From assembly GCF_014205295.1 (NCBI RefSeq), contig NZ_JACHNF010000001.1, forward strand, positions 4,278,001 to 4,342,000: a stretch of 64,000 nucleotides of DNA, written 5' to 3'. This document shows positions 34,378 through 42,021 of the stretch, piece by piece. Every line of letters begins with the position of its first letter. The first letter of the stretch is position 1. The notes beneath the pieces are model-generated. The model did no database searches. It was given only the letters and a program-made list of their open reading frames with translations, and was not told the origin of the DNA. The translations under genes were made by a program, and so were the position numbers. Origin of the DNA: Kribbella solani (GTDB lineage Bacteria; Actinomycetota; Actinomycetes; Propionibacteriales; Kribbellaceae).

Positions 34378-35451
34378 ATGACCGCCCGAGCGAAAACCCC
34401 GTTGTCCTTGCTGGTGGGGCTGTCCACGACGTTGCGCGAGCCAGTACTGGAAGCGATGACCGACGCCACCACAGTGGTTGTGTCAGTGGACCAGGACGAG
34501 CTGCCCGGCCGTGGCGTACTGGGCTGGCGCGTGTCCGACAGCTCTGGTCCGATCGACGCCGGCGAATTCACGGTCGGCGACAACTGCGGTGCGTGCCAGC
34601 TGATCGAGTCACTGATGCCATTGCTGGAGACACTGGTCGACCGCGGGCACTGGGACCACCTGGTGCTCGCAACACCACCTGCGATGGAGGCGCGGCCGCT
34701 GGTCAGCACACTGGTCTCCGTACTGCCTGAGATCGTCGTAGACACGGTTACGTGCGTTGTAGATGCAGTACTACTGGTCGAGCAGTTGTCCGGTGACGAG
34801 CTACTGGCTGAGCGTGGTCTGGCACTAGGCCTCCCCGATCGGCGGAACGTTGCGGAACTGACCGCTCGCCAGATCGAGTACGCGGACGTGTGCGTACTCG
34901 CCAACGCGCACCGCACGACCAAGCTCGAGCGGCTGGAGCACCTGTTAGTACATCTGAACCCACGGACCAGTGTGGTGACAGCGGACGCTACTGGCGTACC
35001 GACTGGAGCTGTCGCGCGCACTGCACGGTTTGACTTCGACGCTGCCGAAGCGTGGGCCGGTGAGCTAGCGCCGTCCGACCGCGTACAGCCGAGTGACGAC
35101 GGTGTGACCACGGTGCTGTGGCGGTCGACCAGACCGTTGCACCCGGCGCGGCTGAACGACGCGCTGGAAGACATCGTCGATGGAGTAGTGCGCAGCCGCG
35201 GCGTGGTCTGGCTGGCGAACCGCCCGACCCAGCGAGTGCGGTGGGAGTCTGCCGGCTACAGCGCGTCCCTCGGTACGCTCGGCGAGTGGTCGGACTCGAA
35301 CCACCTTGCCGAATGCACTGTCGTCGCAACAGGCATGGGACTGGACCCGGCCCGGCTGCAAGCAGTCCTCGACGCGTGTCTACTCACCGAGTCCGAGCTG
35401 GCCACTCTCGACTGGAGTAACCTGGACGACCCGTTCGCCGGAGTGTTCTGA
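34378..35451 (+). CDS. CobW/G3E-like protein without a P-loop, Zur-controlled
   Basis: About 357 residues. The C-terminal part is the CobW_C domain (LHPARLNDALEDIVDGVVRSRGVVWLANRP...SAGYSASLGTLGEW), and GDNCGACQL stands where G3E proteins carry their metal-binding CxCC. The nucleotide-binding loop is missing: the N-terminus reads LLVGLSTTLREPVL where GxxGxGKTT is expected. Zinc-repressed CobW-like proteins of this kind in mycobacteria (Mrf) assist ribosome hibernation, and others are thought to handle zinc; either is possible. ATG 34378 lies six bases after the -10, so the mRNA is probably leaderless. Confidence 0.82.
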   Translation: MTARAKTPLSLLVGLSTTLREPVLEAMTDATTVVVSVDQDELPGRGVLGWRVSDSSGPIDAGEFTVGDNCGACQLIESLMPLLETLVDRGHWDHLVLATPPAMEARPLVSTLVSVLPEIVVDTVTCVVDAVLLVEQLSGDELLAERGLALGLPDRRNVAELTARQIEYADVCVLANAHRTTKLERLEHLLVHLNPRTSVVTADATGVPTGAVARTARFDFDAAEAWAGELAPSDRVQPSDDGVTTVLWRSTRPLHPARLNDALEDIVDGVVRSRGVVWLANRPTQRVRWESAGYSASLGTLGEWSDSNHLAECTVVATGMGLDPARLQAVLDACLLTESELATLDWSNLDDPFAGVF

Positions 35452-35463
35452 CCGACCGGAGCG

Positions 35464-36159
35464 TTAACCGAACAGTGGGAGCCGGCCGGCGTGCGGGCCG
35501 AGCATGTCCAGGTCGTCCTCGTCCAGCGGCAGGCGGCCGGTCGCCTTCAGTACGTACGTGGTGGTGTCCCAGCCGATCACGTCCCACGCCTCCGGACCGA
35601 ACAGGCCGTCCAGCGTCCGCGCCGTGACCTGCAGACCCTCCGGGTCCGGCTCGGGCGCATCCGGCAGCCCGACGATCAGGTCGAGGTGATGAACGGTTGC
35701 CTCCAGCACCAAAGTCGCGACGAAGTCGGACGCGTCCAGGACATGGCCCTGGGTCTCGATCCGGTGCCCGTTCGCGGACGTACCGGCCGCGGCGGCCCGG
35801 ACTGCCGCCTCGGACACCTCCCGCCAGTGCTGCACGAGCACACCGGGCCGGCGGTACGCGGCGGCGATGTTCTTGACGAAGCTCGTGTCCGACTCCGGTC
35901 CGGGCGGGAAGTCACGCCAGTACGAGACGAAGTCCCGGTCCGGCTCGGCAACGGCCGGGCTGGCGAAGGCGATCAGCGCCCGCTGCGCGTCGTACAGAAG
36001 ATGCACCAGCAGCGGCCCGACCGGCATCCCCGGGCAGCGCGTCTCCAGCGCGAAGTCCGCGTCGCTCAGCCCCTGCACCGTCTGCGTCAACCGCCCGTAG
36101 ACCCGCCCCAGCGTCGCCGCCAGCCCCCGCGGCAGCGCGCCGCGTTCGGGTGCCTTCAT
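35464..36159 (-). CDS. Maleylpyruvate isomerase-like (DinB/MDMPI fold) protein
   Basis: The 231-residue protein matches the actinobacterial family with a mycothiol-dependent maleylpyruvate isomerase N-terminal fold (TIGR03083-like): LSDADFALETRCPGMPVGPLLVHLLYDAQRAL contains the first His, ATLVLEATVHHLDLIVGLP the later H-x3-H-type ligands. Members use mycothiol or have unknown thiol-linked roles. The N-terminal helices carry the expected metal-ligand positions. The gene is convergent with the CobW gene and lies 67 bases downstream of the carboxyltransferase operon, on the same strand as that operon. Confidence 0.8.
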   Translation of the reverse strand: MKAPERGALPRGLAATLGRVYGRLTQTVQGLSDADFALETRCPGMPVGPLLVHLLYDAQRALIAFASPAVAEPDRDFVSYWRDFPPGPESDTSFVKNIAAAYRRPGVLVQHWREVSEAAVRAAAAGTSANGHRIETQGHVLDASDFVATLVLEATVHHLDLIVGLPDAPEPDPEGLQVTARTLDGLFGPEAWDVIGWDTTTYVLKATGRLPLDEDDLDMLGPHAGRLPLFG

Positions 36160-36226
36160 TCCCGGCCTCCTCGATGTGCTCCTCCCCGAAGGTAGTCCGC
36201 ACCCGGCCGGGGCACCAACCCAGGAT

Positions 36227-37756
36227 CTAGACCGGAGGTACGCCGTGGCGCTTGTGGCTGAAGGTGCGGTCCTTGGACTGGGCGGCGGCGAGCCGGGCGA
36301 TCAGGTCGGCGCGCAGGTTCTCCGGCTCGACGATCGCGTCGATGACCAGGTCGGCGGCCAGGCGGAGGATGTCGATGTCGGTCTCGTACTCCTCCCGCAG
36401 CTTGGACACGTACTCGACCCGCTCGGTCTCGTCCGCGATCTCCTGGATCTTGTTGTAGTACACGGCGTTGATCGCCGCCTCCGGGCCCATCACGGCGATC
36501 TTCGCGGTCGGCAGCGCGATGCACGCGTCCGGCGAGAAACCGGGTCCGCACATCGCGTACAGCCCGGCGCCGTACGCCTTGCGGACGATCACCGACACCG
36601 TCGGCACGGTCGCCTCGGAGACCGCGGTGATCATCTTCGCGCCGTGCCGGATGATCCCGGCCCGTTCGACCTCGCTGCCGATCATGAAACCGGGTACGTC
36701 GCAGAGATAGACGAGCGGCACGTTGAAGGCGTCGCACAACCAGATGAACCGCGCCGCCTTGTCCGCCGAGTCGACGAACAGCACGCCGCCCTTCACGGCC
36801 GGCTGGTTCGCGACGATGCCGACCACCTGCCCGGCGAGCAGGCCGAACCCGACCACGAGCTCGGGCGCGTACGCCGGCTTGATCTCGAAGAACGTGTCCG
36901 CGTCCAGCACCGCGTCGATCACGTCGTGGATGTCGAACCCGACGCTCTCCTCGGCCGGTACCAGCTCGCGGGTGAAATCGCGGCCGGCGTCCGTGGCGTC
37001 GTACGACGGTGGGCGGGACCGCCACGAGCCGGGCAGGTAGGAGAAGTACTGCCGGGCCAGCTCGATCGCCTCGGTGTCGTCGCTCGCGAGCAGATCCCCG
37101 CAGCCGGACACGCTGGTGTGCATCCGGGCGCCGCCCATCTCCTCCAGCGTGACCTTCTCGCCGACGACCATCTCCGCCATCCGCGGCGAACCCAGGTACA
37201 TGGACGCGTTCCCGTCGACCATGATCACCAGGTCGCAGAAGGCCGGGATGTACGCGCCACCCGCCGCCGACGGACCGAACAGGCAGCAGATCTGCGGCAC
37301 CTTGCCGGACAGCGCGACCTGGTTGTGGAAGATCCGGCCGGCGCCGCGACGGCCCGGGAACAGCTCGACCTGGTCGGTGATCCGGGCGCCGGCGGAGTCG
37401 ATCAGCCAGAAGATCGGCAGCTCGTCGCGGAGCGCGACCTCGGTGATCCGGACGATCTTCTCCACCGTCCGGGCACCCCAAGAGCCCGCCTTCACGGTCG
37501 GGTCGTTGGCGACGATCAGCCCCGGCCGGCCGTCGATCAGCGCCCGGCCGGTGACCACGCCGTCCGCGGGCAGCCCGGGGTTCAGCGCGTTCGCCAGCTG
37601 CGCCTCCTCGACGAAACTACCCTCGTCGACGAGCAGCGCGATCCGGTCCCGTACGTACAGCTTGTTCTGACTCTTGAGCTTCGCCGCGGCCTTCTCCGGC
37701 GGAACCAGGGTCGCCTCACGGGCAACCTTGACCTCGGTCCAGTGGTCGTGGGTCAT
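36227..37756 (-). CDS. Acyl-CoA carboxylase beta subunit (MccB/AccD1-like)
   Basis: About 509 residues with both carboxyltransferase halves: LYVRDRIALLVDEGSFVEE, FGPSAAGGAYIPAFCDLVIMV, then LCDVPGFMIGSEVERAGIIRHGAKMI and RKAYGAGLYAMCGPGFSPDACIALPTAKIAVMG, ending in SHKRHGVPPV. The pattern YAMCGPGF fits methylcrotonyl-CoA carboxylase or AccD1-like enzymes. The ATG at 37756 is seven bases after the dehydrogenase stop; the longer frame to 37795 overlaps that gene and is rejected. No biotin subunit gene is adjacent, so it may share the AccA3 protein. It acts in acyl-CoA, probably leucine/isovalerate, breakdown. Confidence 0.9.
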   Translation of the reverse strand: MTHDHWTEVKVAREATLVPPEKAAAKLKSQNKLYVRDRIALLVDEGSFVEEAQLANALNPGLPADGVVTGRALIDGRPGLIVANDPTVKAGSWGARTVEKIVRITEVALRDELPIFWLIDSAGARITDQVELFPGRRGAGRIFHNQVALSGKVPQICCLFGPSAAGGAYIPAFCDLVIMVDGNASMYLGSPRMAEMVVGEKVTLEEMGGARMHTSVSGCGDLLASDDTEAIELARQYFSYLPGSWRSRPPSYDATDAGRDFTRELVPAEESVGFDIHDVIDAVLDADTFFEIKPAYAPELVVGFGLLAGQVVGIVANQPAVKGGVLFVDSADKAARFIWLCDAFNVPLVYLCDVPGFMIGSEVERAGIIRHGAKMITAVSEATVPTVSVIVRKAYGAGLYAMCGPGFSPDACIALPTAKIAVMGPEAAINAVYYNKIQEIADETERVEYVSKLREEYETDIDILRLAADLVIDAIVEPENLRADLIARLAAAQSKDRTFSHKRHGVPPV

Positions 37757-37763
37757 ACGGTCA

Positions 37764-38927
37764 TCATTCCACTGGGAGGCCGAGTGACCGGGCAATCAGC
37801 ATGCGCTGTACTTCGGAGGTGCCCTCGCCGATCTCAAGGATCTTGGCGTCGCGGTAGAACCGGGTCACCGGGTATTCCTCCATGAACCCGTACCCACCGA
37901 ACACCTGGGTCGCGATCCGCGTCGCGGTCACCGCGGACTCGGTCGCGTACAGCTTCGCCACCGACGCGGCCTGCTTGAACTCGGCCACCGACGCGCCGGC
38001 GTCCTTCAGCGCGGCGGCCCGGTAGATCAGCAGTTCGCTCGCGTCGGCCATCACCTTCAGGTCGGCGATCTGGAACGCGACACCCTGCTTGCGGCCGATC
38101 GGTCCGCCGAAAGTCTGCCGCTCGCCCGCGTACTGGACCGACAGCTCCAGGCAGGCGCGGATGCAGCCGAGCGCGACCGCCGCGATCGCGACCCGTCCGT
38201 CGTCGAGGGTCGCCAGGAACTGCCCGAAGCCCTTCCCGCGCTGACCGAGCAGGTTCGCTTCGGGTACGCGGCAGCCGACGAACGACAGCGGGTGCGTGTC
38301 ACTCGCATGCCAGCCGAGCTTGTCGTACGCCGCTTCCGCCGTGAATCCGGGCGTACCGGCCGGGACGATGATCGTCGAGATCTCCGCCTTGCCGTCCGGC
38401 TTCGTGCCGGTCCGGGCGGTCACCGTCACGCACGACGTCATCGCCGAGCCGGAGTTGGTGATGAACTGCTTCGACCCGTCGATCACCCACTCGTCACCGT
38501 CCAGCACCGCGCGGGTCCTGGTCGCGCCGGCATCCGATCCGGACTCCGGCTCGGTCAGCCCGAACCCGGCCAGCCGCCGGCCCGCGACCAGGTCGGGCAG
38601 CCAGGTGGCCTTCTGCTCGTCGGTGCCGTAGGTGAGGATCGGGTTGATGCCGAGCCCGACCGCCGCCTCGAGCGTGATCCCCATCGACTGGTCGGCCCGG
38701 GAGATCTCCTCGATCGCCACGCACAGGCTGGTGAAGTCACCGCCGGCGCCGCCGTACTCCTCCGGCGCGGTCAGCCCGAACAGGCCGAGCGCACCCATCT
38801 TCCGCACGACCTCGACCGGGAAGTAGTGCTTGCGGTCCCACTCCGCCGCGTACGGCGTGATCTCCGCCTCGGCGAACTCCCGGACACTGTGCCGGAACTC
38901 CCGATGCTCCTCGGACAACTCGAACAT
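37764..38927 (-). CDS. Acyl-CoA dehydrogenase (FadE/AcdH, short-branched type)
   Basis: The 387-residue flavoenzyme has the standard fold: GLTEPESGSDAGATRTRA (FAD binding), DDGRVAIAAVALGCIRACLELSVQYAGERQTFGGPIG, and QVFGGYGFMEEYPVTRFYRDAKILEIGEGTSEVQR, where the Glu after EI-G supplies the region of the catalytic base in short-chain enzymes. It oxidises acyl-CoA to enoyl-CoA. Placement with an MccB-like gene and a LiuR-like regulator suggests isovaleryl- or 2-methyl-branched acyl-CoA as substrate, by inference. GGAGGAG lies seven bases ahead of the ATG. Confidence 0.93.
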   Translation of the reverse strand: MFELSEEHREFRHSVREFAEAEITPYAAEWDRKHYFPVEVVRKMGALGLFGLTAPEEYGGAGGDFTSLCVAIEEISRADQSMGITLEAAVGLGINPILTYGTDEQKATWLPDLVAGRRLAGFGLTEPESGSDAGATRTRAVLDGDEWVIDGSKQFITNSGSAMTSCVTVTARTGTKPDGKAEISTIIVPAGTPGFTAEAAYDKLGWHASDTHPLSFVGCRVPEANLLGQRGKGFGQFLATLDDGRVAIAAVALGCIRACLELSVQYAGERQTFGGPIGRKQGVAFQIADLKVMADASELLIYRAAALKDAGASVAEFKQAASVAKLYATESAVTATRIATQVFGGYGFMEEYPVTRFYRDAKILEIGEGTSEVQRMLIARSLGLPVE

Positions 38928-38951
38928 GCCGCACTCCTCCGTGCTTGACGC

Positions 38952-38965
38952 TTACGTAAACGTAA
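38952..38965. promoter_or_regulatory. LiuR-like MerR operator TTACGTaaACGTAA
   Basis: TTACGT-AA-ACGTAA is a perfect inverted repeat in the 52-base gap between acd and the merR gene. It resembles the operator of LiuR-type MerR regulators of branched-chain amino acid breakdown. TTGACG at 38945-38950 abuts it. The site could govern both divergent genes. Confidence 0.65.
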
Positions 38966-38979
38966 AGCACGCTGGCAGC

Positions 38980-39390
38980 ATGCACAAGGCTGCGCGGACC
39001 TGGTCGATCGCCGAACTGGCGGCCGAGTACGAGGTCACCCTGCGCACCATCCGCTTCTACGAGGACCGCGGGCTGCTCACCCCCGAACGCCGCGGCACGG
39101 TCCGCGTGTACCACCCCCGCGACCGGATCCGGCTGGCGCTGATCCTGCGCGGAAAACGCCTCGGCTTCTCGCTCGACCAGATCGCCAAGATCGTCGACAT
39201 GTACGACGCCGAGCCCGGCGAGGAGGGCCAGCTGGTCTACCTGCTCGACCAGATCACCCACCGCCGCGCCGAACTCGAACAACGCCGCCAGGACATCGAC
39301 CAGACCCTCGCCGAACTCGCCGAAGTAGAGTCCCGCTGCCACGCGGACCTCCACACCCTCCGCACCACCCAACCACCCACGGAGGCGTGA
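38980..39390 (+). CDS. MerR-family regulator (LiuR-like)
   Basis: About 136 residues with an N-terminal MerR helix-turn-helix: TWSIAELAAEYEVTLRTIRFYEDRGLLTPERRGTVRVYHPRDRIRLALILRGKRLGFSLDQI (about residues 8-70), then a coiled-coil dimerisation helix (HRRAELEQRRQDIDQTLAELAEVESR). There is no Cys-rich metal-binding tail, which argues for an organic effector, as in LiuR of leucine/isovalerate catabolism. ATG 38980 is chosen because the longer frame runs through the operator. The gene diverges from acd. Confidence 0.88.
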   Translation: MHKAARTWSIAELAAEYEVTLRTIRFYEDRGLLTPERRGTVRVYHPRDRIRLALILRGKRLGFSLDQIAKIVDMYDAEPGEEGQLVYLLDQITHRRAELEQRRQDIDQTLAELAEVESRCHADLHTLRTTQPPTEA

Positions 39391-39435
39391 ACCTCCCCCA
39401 CCACCGCGGCACCCCCGCACCCCCGCCGACCGCCA

Positions 39436-39519
39436 TTTCAGAGGTGAACGTCCCCGCTTGCCCGTTCACCCCCGGCATGCGGGTGGTGAACGGACAAGCG
39501 GGGAGGTTCACCTCTCAAA
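39436..39519. terminator. Large palindrome between converging genes, likely bidirectional terminator
   Basis: Arms 39441-39470 and 39485-39514 are 30 bases long with two mismatches, and weaker pairing extends to about 39436 and 39519; the middle is CCCGGCATGCGGGT. It lies 50 bases after the merR stop and before the converging nitrate operon end. The position suits a two-way terminator, although the long perfect arms also resemble a mobile palindromic element. Confidence 0.55.
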
Positions 39520-39682
39520 CGGCGGCGGTGGTTGGGCCGGACAGGTCGGCGGTCGCCTCGGACGCCAGCTGGCTGTCCGGCTCGTACGCGGTGACCGTGT
39601 AGGCGGACGGGATCGCCCGGCCGGCCGGACCGGCGACGCGCTGCCGGTACGTCACCCCTGGACCGATCGGGCCCCCATCGAA
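39515..39682 (-). pseudogene. Remnant of an SRPBCC (polyketide cyclase-like) gene
   Basis: Reading from about 39682 down to a TGA at 39515-39517, the frame gives FFDGGPIGPGVTYRQRV and then GRAIPSAYTVTAYEPDSQLA, which resembles the middle of actinobacterial SRPBCC proteins (GTRYRQR...TYEVTAYEPGRRLA). The start and the rest of the domain are missing, and the piece is cut by the next gene's end and by the palindrome, so it looks like a leftover. Confidence 0.45.
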
Positions 39683-39689
39683 GAACCGG

Positions 39690-39920
39690 CTACGTGCGCT
39701 TGCGGCGCCCGTACACCCAGTAGGCGATCGGCGCGGCGCCGACCGAGTTCACCAGAGTGATGACGACCGCCCAGAGAGCCTTCGGGCCCTTGACCCCGGC
39801 CGCCGGCCGACGGGCCAGATCCACCAGGGCAGCCACCTTGAGTACGCCCTCGACGGCCGCGCCGATCACGATCAGCCGCTTGTACCTGGGGCTCAGGTCG
39901 GCCCACTTCTTCCCGCTCAC
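39690..39920 (-). CDS. Small two-helix membrane protein (PLDc_N/DUF5652-like)
   Basis: A 76-residue protein starting at GTG 39920 (VSGKKWADLSPRYKR). It has two membrane helices (LIVIGAAVEGVLKVAALVDLA, about residues 16-36, and ALWAVVITLVNSVGAAPIAYWVYG, about 48-71) and a basic end (RRKRT), as in actinobacterial proteins of the PLD nuclease N-terminal family. The GTG overlaps the chelatase stop (GTGA), so it is the seventh gene of the nitrate operon. The role is unknown. Confidence 0.78.
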   Translation of the reverse strand: MSGKKWADLSPRYKRLIVIGAAVEGVLKVAALVDLARRPAAGVKGPKALWAVVITLVNSVGAAPIAYWVYGRRKRT

Positions 39921-40897
39921 CCCACCACGATGCGCCCCGGCGGCCGGGATCCGCAAGCACCCACGCTCACTGTGCGTACTCGCGCCAGTTGCTGTGCTTC
40001 GTCGAAGCGGTGGAGGGCGAGGGTTGCCAGGCGAGGGTCGGCGCCGAGCGGGGCGGCGACCGGGTACGGGCCGGCCAGGCGGCGGGTGCGGTCGGCGAAG
40101 AAGCCGGGCGCGAGTAGGTAGGTCGCGACGGCGAGGCGGGGGCCGGCGCCGGCGTGGCGGGGGTTGGTGTTGGCGAGGCGGGGGTTGGTGTTGGCGAGGC
40201 GGGGGTTGGTGTTGGCGAGGCGGGGGTTGGTGTTGGCGCGGTGGTGGTTGGTGTTGGCGCGGTGGGTGTTGGCGCGGGCGAGGACGGATTGGAGGGGTTC
40301 GCCGGCGCCTGAGAGGTAGCCGACGGTGACTGGGCGGTTGATGCGGGCGCTCAACAGCTTGGCGGTTTGCTCGCAGTCGCGCAGGGCGCGGGGGTCGGAG
40401 GAACCGGCAGCGGCGAGCACCACCTGCTCAACAGGCAGCTCCTGATCAACAGGCAGCTCCTGATCAACAGGCAGCCCGGCGACATCAGGCAGCTCGGTGG
40501 CATCAGGCAGCTCGGTGGCATCAGGCAGCTCGGTGGCGGGGTGCTTGATGAGGCGGGTGGTGAGGCGGTCGGCCAGGATGTCCGCGACGACTGGGTCGGG
40601 TCCAAGGGCTGGGGCGGTGTGGATGCGGTTGTGGCGGTCGGCCTCCGCAGCTATGTCGACGTACACGTGATACCCGGCACTCAGCAGCAGCGGCACCACA
40701 ACTGCTTCATCAGCATCGGTGCTGATCCGGCGTACGAGAGACGGCAGCGCTGGTTCGAGCAGATCCACGAACCCCAAGGAGATCGCCAGCTCCGGCCGCT
40801 CCACCGCCATCATCCGCACCAGCTCATGCACCACCCGGATACCAGCCGGATCAGCAGTCCCATGAGCAACCGCAACCAGATCCGCCGTGGAGGTCAC
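39917..40897 (-). CDS. Sirohydrochlorin chelatase-like (CbiX/SirB) with repeat insertions
   Basis: A 326-residue protein. The two halves of the chelatase fold are clear: VAVAHGTADPAG (metal/His) to LLSAGYHVYVDI in the first, and VVLAAAGSSDPRAL to ATYLLAPGFFADR in the second. It inserts Fe2+ into sirohydrochlorin to make siroheme, the cofactor of NirB. Two low-complexity inserts enlarge it: PDATEL/PVDQEL hexads near residues 118-157 and ANTNPRL heptads near 208-250. Both are minisatellites in frame. The GTG start overlaps the nnaR stop. Metal choice (Fe or Co) is inferred from the operon. Confidence 0.85.
   Translation of the reverse strand: MTSTADLVAVAHGTADPAGIRVVHELVRMMAVERPELAISLGFVDLLEPALPSLVRRISTDADEAVVVPLLLSAGYHVYVDIAAEADRHNRIHTAPALGPDPVVADILADRLTTRLIKHPATELPDATELPDATELPDVAGLPVDQELPVDQELPVEQVVLAAAGSSDPRALRDCEQTAKLLSARINRPVTVGYLSGAGEPLQSVLARANTHRANTNHHRANTNPRLANTNPRLANTNPRLANTNPRHAGAGPRLAVATYLLAPGFFADRTRRLAGPYPVAAPLGADPRLATLALHRFDEAQQLARVRTVSVGACGSRPPGRIVVG
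40157..40276. repeat. 21-bp coding minisatellite (ANTNPRL), about six units
   Basis: Units of GCGGGGGTTGGTGTTGGCGA(G) at 40157, 40178, 40199, 40220 and 40241, with a shortened sixth. They encode the ANTNPRL/ANTNHHR heptads of the chelatase. Confidence 0.85.
40432..40539. repeat. 18-bp coding minisatellite, six units
   Basis: Six units starting CAGGCAGC at 40432, 40450, 40468, 40486, 40504 and 40522 encode the PVDQEL/PDATEL hexads in the inter-domain loop of the same chelatase. Confidence 0.85.
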
Positions 40898-42021
40898 GTG
40901 CGTACTCCGGCCGGCTCGGTGGACAGGCGGTAACCGCGACGAACAACTGTCCGGATCAGTTCTGGCTGCCCGACTGCCGTGCGAAGCCGGTTGACTGTCA
41001 CCTCTACCGCGTGGACATCCTCCGCGCCAGGGAGAACAGCCAGGAGCTCTGGCCGCGAGACCACATCACCACCTGCCGCGACCAGTGCAGCCAGTACGGC
41101 ACGCGGTCCGGGACCGAGCGGGAGCACAGCACCGTCCAGCACCGCGGCCCCGCCCCGGATCACCAGTAGCCCGAACTCGGTCTCGATCGACCGCGCGTTG
41201 TCAGCCGTCAACCGGTCGGTGACGATCCGGATCAGCGCACCCAACCGGTACCGGTCCGGCACCAACGGCTCCAACCCCAACGCGACAAACGGTCCGGCGG
41301 TCACCGGTCCGACACACGCGTTCAGCACCCGCCCAGTACGCAACGCCGACACCAGTGCGTCGTACTGCCCGCCCAACGCCGCCGCGTCGAGCATCGCCTG
41401 CGCACCCGGCGCGGACGTGTGTACGACGGCATCGACCGTCCCCGCGCAGAGCTGACCGATCATCCGCTCGACCACCACCGGGTCCGGCGCCGGCCCCCAT
41501 CGGTACACCTCCAGCCCGCGTACGGACGCGCCCGCCGCCCGCAGCGCGTCCTGCAGCGCCGGGTCGGACAACCCGTGCAGCTGGACGACGATCTTCCGTC
41601 CACGTACGCCCTGCGCGCGCAGCCAATCCACTACCTCGGCCGTCGTCTCGGACCGCGCCGACCAGTGCTCGACCAGCCCGGCGGCCCGGATCGCGCCGCG
41701 TGCTTTCGGGCCGCGAGCGAGGATGCGGGACTGTTCGAGCGTGCCGAGCAGCTCCGCGGCCAGTCCGGCCGTGTCGGCCGCCTCGATCCAGCCGCGGAAT
41801 CCGACCGCGGTGGTGACCACGACGTCGTCCGGCGGATTCGCGATCACCCGCCGGGTCGCCTCGATCAGCGCCTGGTCGTCCGCGACCGGCACGATCTGCA
41901 ACGTCGGCGCGTGCACGATCTTCGCCCCACGCCGCTCGAACGAGGCGATCAGATCCTCCGCGCGCCGATGCGCCGTGACCGCGATCGTGCAGCCGTTGAG
42001 CGGTCCGGACCTGGTCATCAC
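40894..42021 (-). CDS. nnaR: NnaR-type regulator: HemD-like domain plus winged helix
   Basis: The 375-residue protein has a uroporphyrinogen-III synthase-like N-terminal part (TIAVTAHRRAEDLIASFERRGAKIVHAPTLQIVP, later VVHTSAPGAQAMLDAA) and a C-terminal OmpR-type winged helix (about residues 290-370: LGPGPRAVLAALVAAGGDVVSRPELLAVLPG...HAVEVTVNRLRTAVG...VRRGYRL). This domain order defines NnaR, which works with GlnR to activate nitrate and nitrite genes in actinomycetes. The GTG at 42021 overlaps the nirD stop (GTGA). The HemD part probably senses a tetrapyrrole or is a fossil fold; no catalytic test is possible here. Confidence 0.9.
   Translation of the reverse strand: MMTRSGPLNGCTIAVTAHRRAEDLIASFERRGAKIVHAPTLQIVPVADDQALIEATRRVIANPPDDVVVTTAVGFRGWIEAADTAGLAAELLGTLEQSRILARGPKARGAIRAAGLVEHWSARSETTAEVVDWLRAQGVRGRKIVVQLHGLSDPALQDALRAAGASVRGLEVYRWGPAPDPVVVERMIGQLCAGTVDAVVHTSAPGAQAMLDAAALGGQYDALVSALRTGRVLNACVGPVTAGPFVALGLEPLVPDRYRLGALIRIVTDRLTADNARSIETEFGLLVIRGGAAVLDGAVLPLGPGPRAVLAALVAAGGDVVSRPELLAVLPGAEDVHAVEVTVNRLRTAVGQPELIRTVVRRGYRLSTEPAGVRT

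Noticed and set aside
39387-39602. A 71-codon plus-strand frame across the palindrome
   Set aside because: It begins in the merR stop area and reads mostly through inverted-repeat sequence; no protein-like pattern.
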